NCBI RefSeq assembly: GCF_008933115.1
Contig: NZ_WBVO01000006.1
Span: 124,001-188,000 of the forward strand
DNA length: 64,000 nucleotides
Direction of reading: 5' to 3'
Origin: Phaeocystidibacter luteus
GTDB lineage: Bacteria > Bacteroidota > Bacteroidia > Flavobacteriales > Schleiferiaceae
The notes under the pieces: generated by a model
The model's database searches: none
What the model was told of the DNA's origin: nothing
The model's input: the letters and a program-made list of their open reading frames with translations, nothing else
In this document: positions 1 to 7,187 of the stretch, in pieces
Position numbering within the stretch: position 1 is the stretch's first letter
Layout of the letters: each line of letters begins with the position of its first letter
Translations under genes and position numbers: made by a program

Positions 1-1
1 A

Positions 2-604
2 AGTTACGGTGAGGTTTTCAGGTTGAGAATGGCAGAATTCGAGTGGTTTATTCCCGAGAATCTCGTGATGTATGTCTCTAAATCATTTGGACTGTTCTTT
101 TTGGGTTTTGCGTTTGCGAAACGTGGATTGCGGTCGGCCGTAGCCAACATTGGCTTGAAGCATTACGTTGTAGCGAGCATCGTCATAGCGGGATGTCTCG
201 TGTTCTTGTACAATAGGTCTGACTTCTTTGGGTCGTTTGATCTCGACGCAGAGCCGGGGTGGCGACCCATCTTGATTTCGTTGAATGTGACGGTAGAAAC
301 ACTCCAAGCGGTAGCGTACATGATACTTGCCGTGGGTGTGTACCGATTGACACCCTTATTCGGAAAGCTTATTGGAGATACTGGTCGAATGGCGTTGACC
401 AACTACTTCATTCAATCGATACTTAGTGTTGGTATCTTCTATTCTTACGGACTGGGATTTTACGGGAAATTACAGCCCTCAACCACGATTCTAATTGCTT
501 TCGGAATCTACGCTTTCAACATTCTATTTAGTGCATTATGGCTCAGTAGGCACGAGCAAGGCCCGTTGGAATACGTGTGGCGAAAAGTGATTCGAAAAGA
601 ATAA
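2..604 (+). CDS. DUF418 family membrane protein, 3' part
   Basis: This is the C-terminal part of a polytopic inner-membrane protein of the DUF418 (YeiB-like) family. The reading frame stays open to the left window edge, so the true start lies outside; the TTG at 23 is not a convincing start. Several hydrophobic membrane segments are visible. The end has the family hallmarks: a GRMALTNYFIQS segment near residue 130 of the visible part, a YGLGFYGKL stretch, and a GPLEYVWRK motif just before the stop. The molecular function of DUF418 proteins is not firmly known; transport has been proposed for some. The family call is firm and the function is open. Confidence 0.88.
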   Translation, partial: SYGEVFRLRMAEFEWFIPENLVMYVSKSFGLFFLGFAFAKRGLRSAVANIGLKHYVVASIVIAGCLVFLYNRSDFFGSFDLDAEPGWRPILISLNVTVETLQAVAYMILAVGVYRLTPLFGKLIGDTGRMALTNYFIQSILSVGIFYSYGLGFYGKLQPSTTILIAFGIYAFNILFSALWLSRHEQGPLEYVWRKVIRKE

Positions 605-627
605 GCAAGCATTTCTGTGCCTTCGTC

Positions 628-635
628 TATCTTTG
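628..635 (+). promoter_or_regulatory. Candidate promoter -7 box (TATCTTTG)
   Basis: TATCTTTG fits the Bacteroidota -7 consensus TAnnTTTG and ends 22 nt before the ATG at 658. I see no clear TTG -33 box at the expected distance, so it rests on the -7 match and position alone. Confidence 0.4.
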
Positions 636-657
636 AAAGGAAGCACAACTTCACGCT

Positions 658-1683
658 ATGAAAGTCACTCTTCTCCTATTACTGTCGATTCTCACCCTCA
701 GTTCTTGTTCATCTAAAGAGCATTCGAACACAGAAACTGTGGAACATGCTGATGCCGCAGTTTCAGAATCTCTACCTGAAAATACCATTCGCACCGTAAT
801 GGACGAGCAGGTCGAGTTTCAATTTGGTGAGAAGACAGACCCCGAAGAACTTGGTCTCTATAGAAGTCTATCGATCATAGTTGGCGATTCAGTTGTACTG
901 ACCTTTCGGGATGAATTTTATGAGTTTGAAGGCGAACGTTTTAAGCTAGATGAAACGCACAAGTTCAACACTCGACAAGGCACCTTCTATCGGGTTGAGT
1001 TGAATAATCGTCCGGAACCACCTGTTCATTGGTTCTTTCAGTATTCAGACAATCAAATTGAATACGTTGGTGAAATCAATCCTTTAGACCTGAAGTACAT
1101 CGGCGATGCCGATATGGATGGTAAAATCGAAGTATCAGGTTATCAAGACTACTGTCAGGAGACCTATATCGGAGAAAGCGACAAACAGGATTTCTGCGCG
1201 GAGTACTTTGCAAGTTTTGAAGTGAGCGACACGGTTGAAAGAGTTAGCTATTCTTACGGAGTTGCCAGTATTCTGAAGGAGCACGGATACTTGCCCTCCC
1301 CTGTTCTTGAAGATCCGTTTGTCTTTGGAGATTTCTATGGAGATGGGATTCAAGACACCGCATTGATTGCAACGATTGGAGATGAGCACAAGCTACTCGT
1401 TGTTGACTATCAATCAGATACAGCCTTGATTAACATTGTAGAAGACGGAGGCGAAACGATCCAAACGACGGATTTCTCCTGGGTAGGAGTTTTTAAGGCG
1501 ATACCGGCTGGAGACACCCTCTTTTCAAACTATACGGATGATTGGAGAAGTCTGAGTGACGTTCCAGAAGATGAAAGGGTCGTCCTCACATACGATGCCT
1601 TGTTCGTTCACATGGCTGAGGCGTGCGGCGGCGGATTCATTTTTTGGAAAGATGAAAAGTGGAACTGGCTGCAGCAGGAGTAA
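658..1683 (+). CDS. Hypothetical lipoprotein
   Basis: A 341-residue protein of unknown function. It begins with a lipoprotein signal peptide ending in LTLSSCSS, so Cys17 would be lipidated and the protein would sit in the cell envelope. The mature part is acidic. Two short Asp-rich stretches, GDADMDGKIEV and GDFYGDGIQDTALIA, resemble the calcium-binding loops of FG-GAP/VCBS-type repeats, although a full propeller is not apparent. The ATG is chosen because it gives the intact signal peptide and follows a TAnnTTTG box. It stands alone between the DUF418 gene and another secreted protein. I do not recognise the family. Confidence 0.8.
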   Translation: MKVTLLLLLSILTLSSCSSKEHSNTETVEHADAAVSESLPENTIRTVMDEQVEFQFGEKTDPEELGLYRSLSIIVGDSVVLTFRDEFYEFEGERFKLDETHKFNTRQGTFYRVELNNRPEPPVHWFFQYSDNQIEYVGEINPLDLKYIGDADMDGKIEVSGYQDYCQETYIGESDKQDFCAEYFASFEVSDTVERVSYSYGVASILKEHGYLPSPVLEDPFVFGDFYGDGIQDTALIATIGDEHKLLVVDYQSDTALINIVEDGGETIQTTDFSWVGVFKAIPAGDTLFSNYTDDWRSLSDVPEDERVVLTYDALFVHMAEACGGGFIFWKDEKWNWLQQE

Positions 1684-1770
1684 TACGTCAAAATCTGAAA
1701 TGAATTAGAATAGGATGCGGAACTTCCAACTTGATTAGCTCTCTGGTCGTCAACAGATAACGGACTCTCA

Positions 1771-2817
1771 ATGCGCACATTTTATCATAAACATATCATC
1801 ATTCTCTTCTTTGGATTCCTGTCATTCAACAGTTTCTCGCAATATTTAACTGGCGAATACGGCAATGTTCAACTTAATATGGAAGCGCCATACTATCGAA
1901 TATTGAATCAAGATGCCATAACTCTGGCGAAGATGATAAGTCACGGTTGTGACTCACTTGGGATTTCAGATAATATCCTGTTGAACTTTGAAACCTATAA
2001 CTGGACGATTGATAAAGGACATCGCATTTACTTCTCTAAAACAGAGCCACTAGTCTACCGTCTTTCTCGCGATAATGATAGTCTTGAGTATCGACAAATC
2101 GAATGCTCTGATAGCATAGATATCTCAAAAGTAGATATCACACTACACCTAGCAGGGTCCAATATTGATGTTCAAGAATGCTTAAAGAAATGCCTTACGA
2201 TTCTTTATTATCAATCTGAATTTGATGAGGATGATTTCTATAACATTTATAGTTCCGATATACTGTACAAGGCCGTCCATTCACCCAATTTATTCCACTT
2301 TTATCAGAAGGAATCATTCTCTGAAGTTCGTGAAACCATAGAGAAGATAACATCTTCCAAATATTGGTATTACTACAACGAAGGTGATCCTGTTGCATAC
2401 TACAGGCAGGATAATAGGTTTCACTTCATATCCACAATAGATTCAAGCATTATCTACTCGACTACTGATGTATACAGCGTGGACTTCGTTAATACCGACA
2501 TTCCACATGTCTATTATCTCTTTGTGTTCCACACTCCTTTTGAATTCTCTTGGGTAGCATTCCAGCGAGATGAAAAACCAGGATCAAACTGGCTGGAATC
2601 ACCAGTTCCAACGGCGAGGATCTTTTCAACAGGAGATGGACAGTTCAACAACATGTACGAATCGGAGTTAAGAGCATCCTGCGGATGGCAAGTCGAATGG
2701 GTTGGCCATCACATTTTCAAATTTCAGCACTGTAACCCGGTACTAATGTATGGGCCAATGTGTCTTTATGACATCAAGGAGAACTCCCTTATCTACAATT
2801 CTGGACCATTTAGGTAG
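1771..2817 (+). CDS. Hypothetical secreted protein
   Basis: A 348-residue protein with an N-terminal signal peptide (hydrophobic core IIILFFGFLSF, probable cleavage after SFSQ), so it is exported to the periplasm or beyond. There is no Cys lipobox and no type IX sorting domain. The rest is rich in Tyr, Ser and Asp, with no motif I can assign. It ends five bases before the end of the convergent DEAD-box helicase gene, leaving no room for separate terminators. Codon use is more AT-rich than the helicase next to it, which may mean a later acquisition; that is inference. Confidence 0.72.
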   Translation: MRTFYHKHIIILFFGFLSFNSFSQYLTGEYGNVQLNMEAPYYRILNQDAITLAKMISHGCDSLGISDNILLNFETYNWTIDKGHRIYFSKTEPLVYRLSRDNDSLEYRQIECSDSIDISKVDITLHLAGSNIDVQECLKKCLTILYYQSEFDEDDFYNIYSSDILYKAVHSPNLFHFYQKESFSEVRETIEKITSSKYWYYYNEGDPVAYYRQDNRFHFISTIDSSIIYSTTDVYSVDFVNTDIPHVYYLFVFHTPFEFSWVAFQRDEKPGSNWLESPVPTARIFSTGDGQFNNMYESELRASCGWQVEWVGHHIFKFQHCNPVLMYGPMCLYDIKENSLIYNSGPFR

Positions 2818-2822
2818 AGCTG

Positions 2823-4121
2823 TCACTCCAGCACGCTTATCCGAACCTTTTTCTTTTTCAAACGTGAGTTGTTTAGCTCTGAAACAAGCTTCCGAGCCTT
2901 TCCTCTTGGCACGGCAACATAGGCACTATCAGAACTCAGCTCAATCTTACCCAGTTCGTTTTTGTCTAAGCCACCTTGCTTAAAGAATAGTCCAGCAATA
3001 TCCCCTTTCGAGATTTTATCGCGTCTTCCTCCGGTGATAAAAAGCGTGCTCCACTTGGGTTTACTTACACTTCCAGGCTTCAAATCCTCCTCCTCTAGTC
3101 GGTACATATAGCTAGGGAGTTGTCGACCTTCTTGTTGAAGTACGAAGGCCTTTCCTTCACTCTTCATGCGAGCGGTACGACCATTTCGGTGGGTGAACTC
3201 TTCCTCGTGAATGGGCAACTCGAAGTGAATGATGAAATCCATTTCGGGTACATCCAAACCGCGTGCGGCCAAATCTGTGGCGAGGAGAAGTGTATGTGTT
3301 TCGTTTCTAAACTTGATGAGTGAATGTTCGCGATCGCGCTGTTCCATTCCTCCATAGAAGCAACCGTGGTCTATCCCCGCATCATCTAGGCCTTCACTCA
3401 CTCTGCCAATACTATCCTTGAAATTGCAAAAAATGATGCCGTTTTGGTCGCCTAGGTGACGAAGCAAATCGACTAGGGATTGCATCTTATCCGCAGTGGT
3501 AACCTTTTTGATTTCGAGTCGGCTTTTGCCCCGCTGGCCCGTATAATTCAGTCGCGTGGCATTTGAAATCCCCACGAATTCGGGAATCTCCACCTTCTGA
3601 GTGGCCGAGGTAAGCACCTTCTTTTTCAGGTTGGGCAAAGAGCCGACAATCTCGCGCATTTCGCCTTCGAAACCTGTCTCCAACGATTTGTCGAATTCAT
3701 CGAGGATGAGCGTTGAAATCTCGCTAGTATCCACATTCTCGCGGCGGATATGATCGGCCACCCTACCTGGGGTCCCGATTAGAATTGTCGGTGCATGGTT
3801 CAGGTCTTGACGATCCTTATGCGCTGCGCGCCCGCCGTACACAGCATTTGTCTTTAGACCCGTTCCCATCTCGCGAATAACCTGTTCAATTTGGATGGCC
3901 AGCTCTCGTGAAGGCGTGAGAATCAGCGCTTGTGTAGCGACTTTATCGGCATCCAGATAATCGAGAAGCGGCAACACGAACGCCAGTGTTTTACCGGTAC
4001 CGGTTGGTGAAAGCAGTACTACTTCGGCGTTCTTCTCAAATGCTTCGAGTGTACGCTCTTGCATTTCGTTGAGGGACTCGATGTTGAGCTTGGCGAGTAT
4101 GGTGGGGAGATTGTTGGGCAT
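2823..4121 (-). CDS. DEAD-box RNA helicase, DbpA-like
   Basis: ATP-dependent RNA helicase of superfamily 2, 432 residues. Visible motifs are Q-motif-like ESLNEMQ, Walker A SPTGTGKT (38-45), Ia PSRELA, Ib GTPGR, motif II DEFD (141-144, where most family members have DEAD), SAT (III), ARGLD (V) and HRNGRTAR (VI, usually HRIGRTGR). The last 75 or so residues look like the DbpA RNA-binding domain, which in E. coli DbpA recognises 23S rRNA hairpin 92, so a role in large-subunit assembly is likely. The neighbouring upstream gene, on the same strand, is an rRNA pseudouridine synthase, which suits that role. The ATG follows a TAnnTTTG box by only five bases, suggesting a leaderless message. Confidence 0.93.
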   Translation of the reverse strand: MPNNLPTILAKLNIESLNEMQERTLEAFEKNAEVVLLSPTGTGKTLAFVLPLLDYLDADKVATQALILTPSRELAIQIEQVIREMGTGLKTNAVYGGRAAHKDRQDLNHAPTILIGTPGRVADHIRRENVDTSEISTLILDEFDKSLETGFEGEMREIVGSLPNLKKKVLTSATQKVEIPEFVGISNATRLNYTGQRGKSRLEIKKVTTADKMQSLVDLLRHLGDQNGIIFCNFKDSIGRVSEGLDDAGIDHGCFYGGMEQRDREHSLIKFRNETHTLLLATDLAARGLDVPEMDFIIHFELPIHEEEFTHRNGRTARMKSEGKAFVLQQEGRQLPSYMYRLEEEDLKPGSVSKPKWSTLFITGGRRDKISKGDIAGLFFKQGGLDKNELGKIELSSDSAYVAVPRGKARKLVSELNNSRLKKKKVRISVLE

Positions 4122-4126
4122 GGGGG

Positions 4127-4134
4127 CAAAGGTA
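4127..4134 (-). promoter_or_regulatory. Promoter -7 box TACCTTTG, probable leaderless start
   Basis: On the minus strand TACCTTTG, an exact TAnnTTTG match, lies five bases before the helicase ATG. Transcription in this phylum usually starts a few bases after this box, which would place the 5' end of the mRNA at or next to the ATG. No TTG was found at the usual -33 spacing. The same arrangement and surrounding bases recur before the gene at 5210. Confidence 0.55.
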
Positions 4135-4155
4135 GTGGTTTATTGACGGGGAGTG

Positions 4156-4343
4156 CCTCACACAGAGACTCAGAGGACGCAGAGGGGTTCTTGATGAGAA
4201 AACGAGAATATGTGTGGTCGGTCTCTGCCGCTCGCTGGAGGGCAAGCTGCAAAAGCGCGAGGCAATTATGTTAAAACACGACGAACTCTAATCACACAAT
4301 TAATCAATTCTTATCTCTGTGTCCTCTGAGACTCTGTGTGAGG
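4156..4343. repeat. 188-bp element with 29-bp inverted ends
   Basis: The left end (4156-4184, starting CCTCACACAGAGACTCAGAG) and the right end (4315-4343) are reverse complements at 27 of 29 positions. They enclose about 130 bp without a coding frame. The right end abuts the stop codon of the rluF-like gene. Size and terminal inverted repeats fit a MITE-like element or a REP-type palindrome pair; no transposase is present. Part of the interior (about 4196-4225) resembles the 42-bp direct repeats found at 5232 and 5418. Confidence 0.7.
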
Positions 4344-5210
4344 TCACCTCCGCTTATGTCTCTTACCCTTCTTTGCCGAGAATCCCCCACCCGGCTTCTG
4401 CTTACGCGTCTTAGCGCCTCCACCCGGTTTTGGCTTATGCGGCCCCGACTGCTTCGTCGGTTTCTTTTTAGCTGGCTTCTTCTTTGCCGGCTTCTCGTCG
4501 GCCGTTCCCTTTGAATCCTTGATAAGATTGAAAAGCTTGTCGAGTTCGGCTTTGCTCAGATCGCGAAACTGCCCTGGAGGAAGGTCGAGCTCGAGGTGCA
4601 TGATGCGCGTTCGCTTCAACTTGTGAACCTCATATCCAAAGTGTCCGCACATGCGACGAATTTGTCGGTTTAGCCCCTGCGTAAGCGTGATCTTGAAGCT
4701 GGTTGAACCGGTGACCTCAACTTTACACTTTCGGGTAACCTGACCCAAAATTGGGACGCCATTGCTCATCTTATCGGCAAAGTCGGCCGAGAGAGGTTTA
4801 TCTACAGAGACCTCATACTCCTTCTCGTGGTTGTTTCCAGCGCGTAGAATCTTATTCACCACATCGCCATCACTAGTGAGAATAATGAGGCCTTCGCTGG
4901 CCTTGTCTAAACGTCCAACCGGAAAAATCCTCCGCGGATAATTGATGTACGAAACGATGTTATCAGCCTCTTTGGTGTCGGTTGTTGTGACAATACCCGG
5001 AGGTTTATTGAAGAGCAGATAGGTATGGTCGTCATCTGGGCTTTCGACGATCATGCCGTTGACACGAATGACATCTCGGCTGGAGACTTGGGCGCCTACA
5101 CCGGGCTGTTTACCATTGATGGTCACGCGGCCTTGTTCGATCCATCGGTCGGCTTCGCGGCGGGAGCATAGGCCTATTTCGCTGAGGTATTTGTTGATGC
5201 GTATGGACAT
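4344..5210 (-). CDS. rluF: 23S rRNA pseudouridine synthase, RluF-like
   Basis: Pseudouridine synthase of the RsuA/RluB/RluE/RluF family, 288 residues. An N-terminal S4 RNA-binding domain (about 1-60, RINKYLSEIGLCSRREADR) is followed by the catalytic domain. That domain has the family motif GRLDKASEGLIILTSDGD with the catalytic Asp (about 99-116) and the terminal LTQGLNRQIRRMCGHFGY typical of RluF-like enzymes. In E. coli, RluF modifies U2604 of 23S rRNA. A Lys/Gly/Pro-rich basic tail of about 50 residues follows the catalytic domain, common in Bacteroidota homologues and probably disordered. It precedes the DEAD-box helicase on the same strand. The subfamily name is likely but not certain. 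Confidence 0.9.
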   Translation of the reverse strand: MSIRINKYLSEIGLCSRREADRWIEQGRVTINGKQPGVGAQVSSRDVIRVNGMIVESPDDDHTYLLFNKPPGIVTTTDTKEADNIVSYINYPRRIFPVGRLDKASEGLIILTSDGDVVNKILRAGNNHEKEYEVSVDKPLSADFADKMSNGVPILGQVTRKCKVEVTGSTSFKITLTQGLNRQIRRMCGHFGYEVHKLKRTRIMHLELDLPPGQFRDLSKAELDKLFNLIKDSKGTADEKPAKKKPAKKKPTKQSGPHKPKPGGGAKTRKQKPGGGFSAKKGKRHKRR

Positions 5211-5215
5211 TGGGG

Positions 5216-5223
5216 CAAAGGTA
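5216..5223 (-). promoter_or_regulatory. Promoter -7 box TACCTTTG, probable leaderless start
   Basis: A TACCTTTG box on the minus strand, again exactly five bases before the ATG. The stretch AACCACTACCTTTGCCCC is the same as at the helicase start, so the two genes share promoter sequence and layout. Confidence 0.55.
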
Positions 5224-5231
5224 GTGGTTCA

Positions 5232-5459
5232 CGCAGAGAAAATGAGGATGTGCGTGGTGGAGAGAGATCGCAGAGAAAGGTGGACCTATGGACTACCAGA
5301 CCTTCGGACTAATAGACCAGCTTTGGGAAAATGGACCATGCTTTAGCAGGTTCATTTTTTGATTGAGATGCCAGGCACGGTGCTTTAGCGCGTGCCGCTT
5401 TATATGGTGGCTTCGCTCGCAGAGAAGATGAGGATGTGTGTGGTGGATAGAGTTCGCAG
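5232..5459. repeat. Two 42-bp direct repeats
   Basis: Copies at 5232-5273 and 5418-5459 start CGCAGAGAAAATGAGGATGT and CGCAGAGAAGATGAGGATGT and match at 38 of 42 positions. A diverged third relative lies near 4196-4225 inside the inverted-repeat element. The 521-bp gap between the rluF-like gene and ybjQ holds no supportable gene, only these repeats and the hairpins listed next. Confidence 0.65.
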
Positions 5460-5544
5460 GGGATGTGAAAAACGAACATTTCTCATAAAACCCTAACCCA
5501 GACTAACGACAAGGGGTAACAGGCATGTGGCTTTAGCCCATGCC
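5374..5544. repeat. REP-like palindromic hairpins
   Basis: Two short imperfect palindromes share the core GGCA(C/T)G-GCTTTAGC-C(G/A)TGCC: 5374-5396 and 5522-5544. The second forms GGCATG/CATGCC plus GGC/GCC with a TTTA loop and a one-base bulge. A half copy (CCCTAGCCCATGCCACC) lies at about 5571-5587. Palindromes around a CTTTAG or CTAAAG core are the kind of sequence handled by RAYT (TnpA-REP) transposases; none is encoded in this window. Confidence 0.6.
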
Positions 5545-5731
5545 GCTAAAATCCAGATAGATGAGGGAGACACCCTAGCCCATGCCACCGAATTCTGGTT
5601 CAAAATAACAAGACCTTCAAACGCTGAGATTTTCACCGCCTATCGTATCTTCCCTTCCCTTAGCGCTCTCGGCATCCTACAATTAAACGGATTCAGAATC
5701 GACTGAGGCTGTAACAACAAAACGAATTGAA

Positions 5732-6046
5732 ATGATTATCACAACGACCGAAACTATCCCGAACAAAGAAATTGCAGAAGTACTAGGCGTTGCACGCGGA
5801 AGTACAGTGAGAGCCCGAAATGTGGGAAGAGACATTTTTGCCGGATTGAAGAATATCGTGGGCGGTGAAATTAGCGAGTACACAAAGCTTCAAGCTGAAT
5901 CTAGAGAGCAAGCGCTTCAAAGAATGGAACACGACGCGCACAAGCTAGGCGCTGACGCGATCGTAAATGTTCGATTGGCCACTTCAATGGTCATGCAAGG
6001 AGCCTCTGAAATTTTGGCTTACGGAACGGCTGTCAAGCTCAAATAA
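5732..6046 (+). CDS. YbjQ family protein (UPF0145)
   Basis: A 104-residue protein covering the whole YbjQ/UPF0145 (DUF74) family, a small fold that assembles into pentamers and has been called a putative heavy-metal-binding protein; its role is not established. The match is full length: TTTETIPNKEI at the start, the RARNVGRDIFAGLKNIVGGE region at 28-47, an SREQALQRM helix, and the GADAIVNVRL strand near the end. No signal peptide, so cytoplasmic. The small membrane protein gene at 6048 starts one base after its stop, so the two are probably co-transcribed. Confidence 0.94.
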   Translation: MIITTTETIPNKEIAEVLGVARGSTVRARNVGRDIFAGLKNIVGGEISEYTKLQAESREQALQRMEHDAHKLGADAIVNVRLATSMVMQGASEILAYGTAVKLK

Positions 6047-6047
6047 C

Positions 6048-6182
6048 ATGGATATGATTACGGCTCTCATCTTTGGCATCCACGGAATAGTCTGGGGTGG
6101 AGCCTTCCTCATCCTGATTTATCTGATCATTCGCCGCGTGAAGGAGAAGGAAGAAGAGACATTTGAGGATAGAGATAATTGA
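6048..6182 (+). CDS. Small single-pass membrane protein (44 aa)
   Basis: A 44-residue reading frame beginning ATG one base after the ybjQ stop. It has a hydrophobic span of about 25 residues (MITALIFGIHGIVWGGAFLI...) followed by a Lys/Glu-rich cytoplasmic tail. The tight spacing and the clean membrane-plus-charged-tail layout argue that it is real. The frame is open further upstream (to 5967), but that part overlaps ybjQ, so I use the ATG at 6048. Function unknown. Confidence 0.65.
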   Translation: MDMITALIFGIHGIVWGGAFLILIYLIIRRVKEKEEETFEDRDN

Positions 6183-6202
6183 TGCACCGTTAAACCTCTC
6201 TC

Positions 6203-6754
6203 GTGACCAATTATTTTGAACTCCTTGAAGTGGACGTTAAAGCCTCGGAATGGGAACGATTCAAGGCATTCCGCAAGAAGTACGCTGAGGCGAAATCGGA
6301 AGAAACCCGACATCTATTGCTATCGGGAGTGTTCATTCTTTTGAATGATAGAGGGAAATTCTTATCCCCTTTGATTCAAGGCCGTGAAATGCGAAGTGGT
6401 TTGCGTGAGAAGTACGAAAACCTAATCTCCCTCGAGGAGCGAAAAGCACGATATCTACTCTCAAATGAAGACGGTAAAATAGAACTCAATCATGTTTTGT
6501 GGAGCTATCCATGGAGGAAGGTTGCCAAAGGAGTTCTCGAGTTTTTCGTTGGTGAGGGTATAAGCAAAGGATTGATCTACGGGGTATTGTTGACGCTATT
6601 TGGAGGCGGCTTGTCCATCGCAGGCTTGTTCAATAACACAGCGATATTAGCTATTGGATTATTCCTCCTGCTGATTGGGCTAATATCTCATCAATATGGA
6701 CTTCGTTCATACCGAATCGAGGCATTAAGGGAGCTGGGAGCTACATGGCGATGA
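6203..6754 (+). CDS. Membrane protein with N-terminal J-domain-like region
   Basis: A 183-residue protein of unknown function starting at GTG. The first 60 residues (NYFELLEVDV..., a helix rich in Lys and Glu, then LLLSGVFILLNDRGKF) have the spacing and pattern of a DnaJ J-domain, but the HPD tripeptide needed to stimulate Hsp70 is absent. Two membrane segments follow at about 120-165. The C-terminus is charged. It follows ybjQ and the small membrane gene on the same strand by 20 bases, so it is likely in the same transcript. The J-domain reading is an impression from sequence pattern only. Confidence 0.68.
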   Translation: MTNYFELLEVDVKASEWERFKAFRKKYAEAKSEETRHLLLSGVFILLNDRGKFLSPLIQGREMRSGLREKYENLISLEERKARYLLSNEDGKIELNHVLWSYPWRKVAKGVLEFFVGEGISKGLIYGVLLTLFGGGLSIAGLFNNTAILAIGLFLLLIGLISHQYGLRSYRIEALRELGATWR

Positions 6755-6769
6755 ACGTCTACACAGATA

Positions 6770-7162
6770 TTACGGCACCACCACACTCACGGCTTGTGCT
6801 GATGTGAGATTTACATTTGGAAACACACTTGCTCCATTCTCCTCGTAATCATTACTGTAGAACGAGTCCCCATATACCCTCACATAAATTTGCTCACCGG
6901 AAGTAAAACCAAAGTCAGACAATTCAGAGGCCGTTATAGTGATGGTAGTCGGACTACTATTCGCTTGGCGAACTTCCGTAAATGCTGTGTAATTGGCAGG
7001 ACTGACGTTCGACCCCTCAAATAGGAATACAAGTGCGTATCTCGGAGTATTCGAGTTTGCAGCCGGACTCATTTCATAAGTTATTTCAATCTCATTTGCA
7101 TTTGAAGTCACCGAAAGGTTCATGATAGTAGTTGTGCACAACTCACTTAATGAAGGTGACAA
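6770..7162 (-). pseudogene. Orphan C-terminal fragment of a secreted beta-sandwich protein
   Basis: A 130-codon frame with no signal peptide and only a TTG start. It encodes alternating beta strands, Asn/Thr/Ser-rich, that look like the end of a lipoprotein: the first residues LCTTTIMNLSV resemble the segment that usually follows the lipidated region. The secreted protease gene ends 25 bp upstream on the same strand, leaving no space for a normal 5' part. I read it as the remnant of a longer gene whose start was lost. It could instead be a real small protein. Confidence 0.45.
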
Positions 7163-7187
7163 GTGAAAGCAGAGTGAATTTTTCGTG

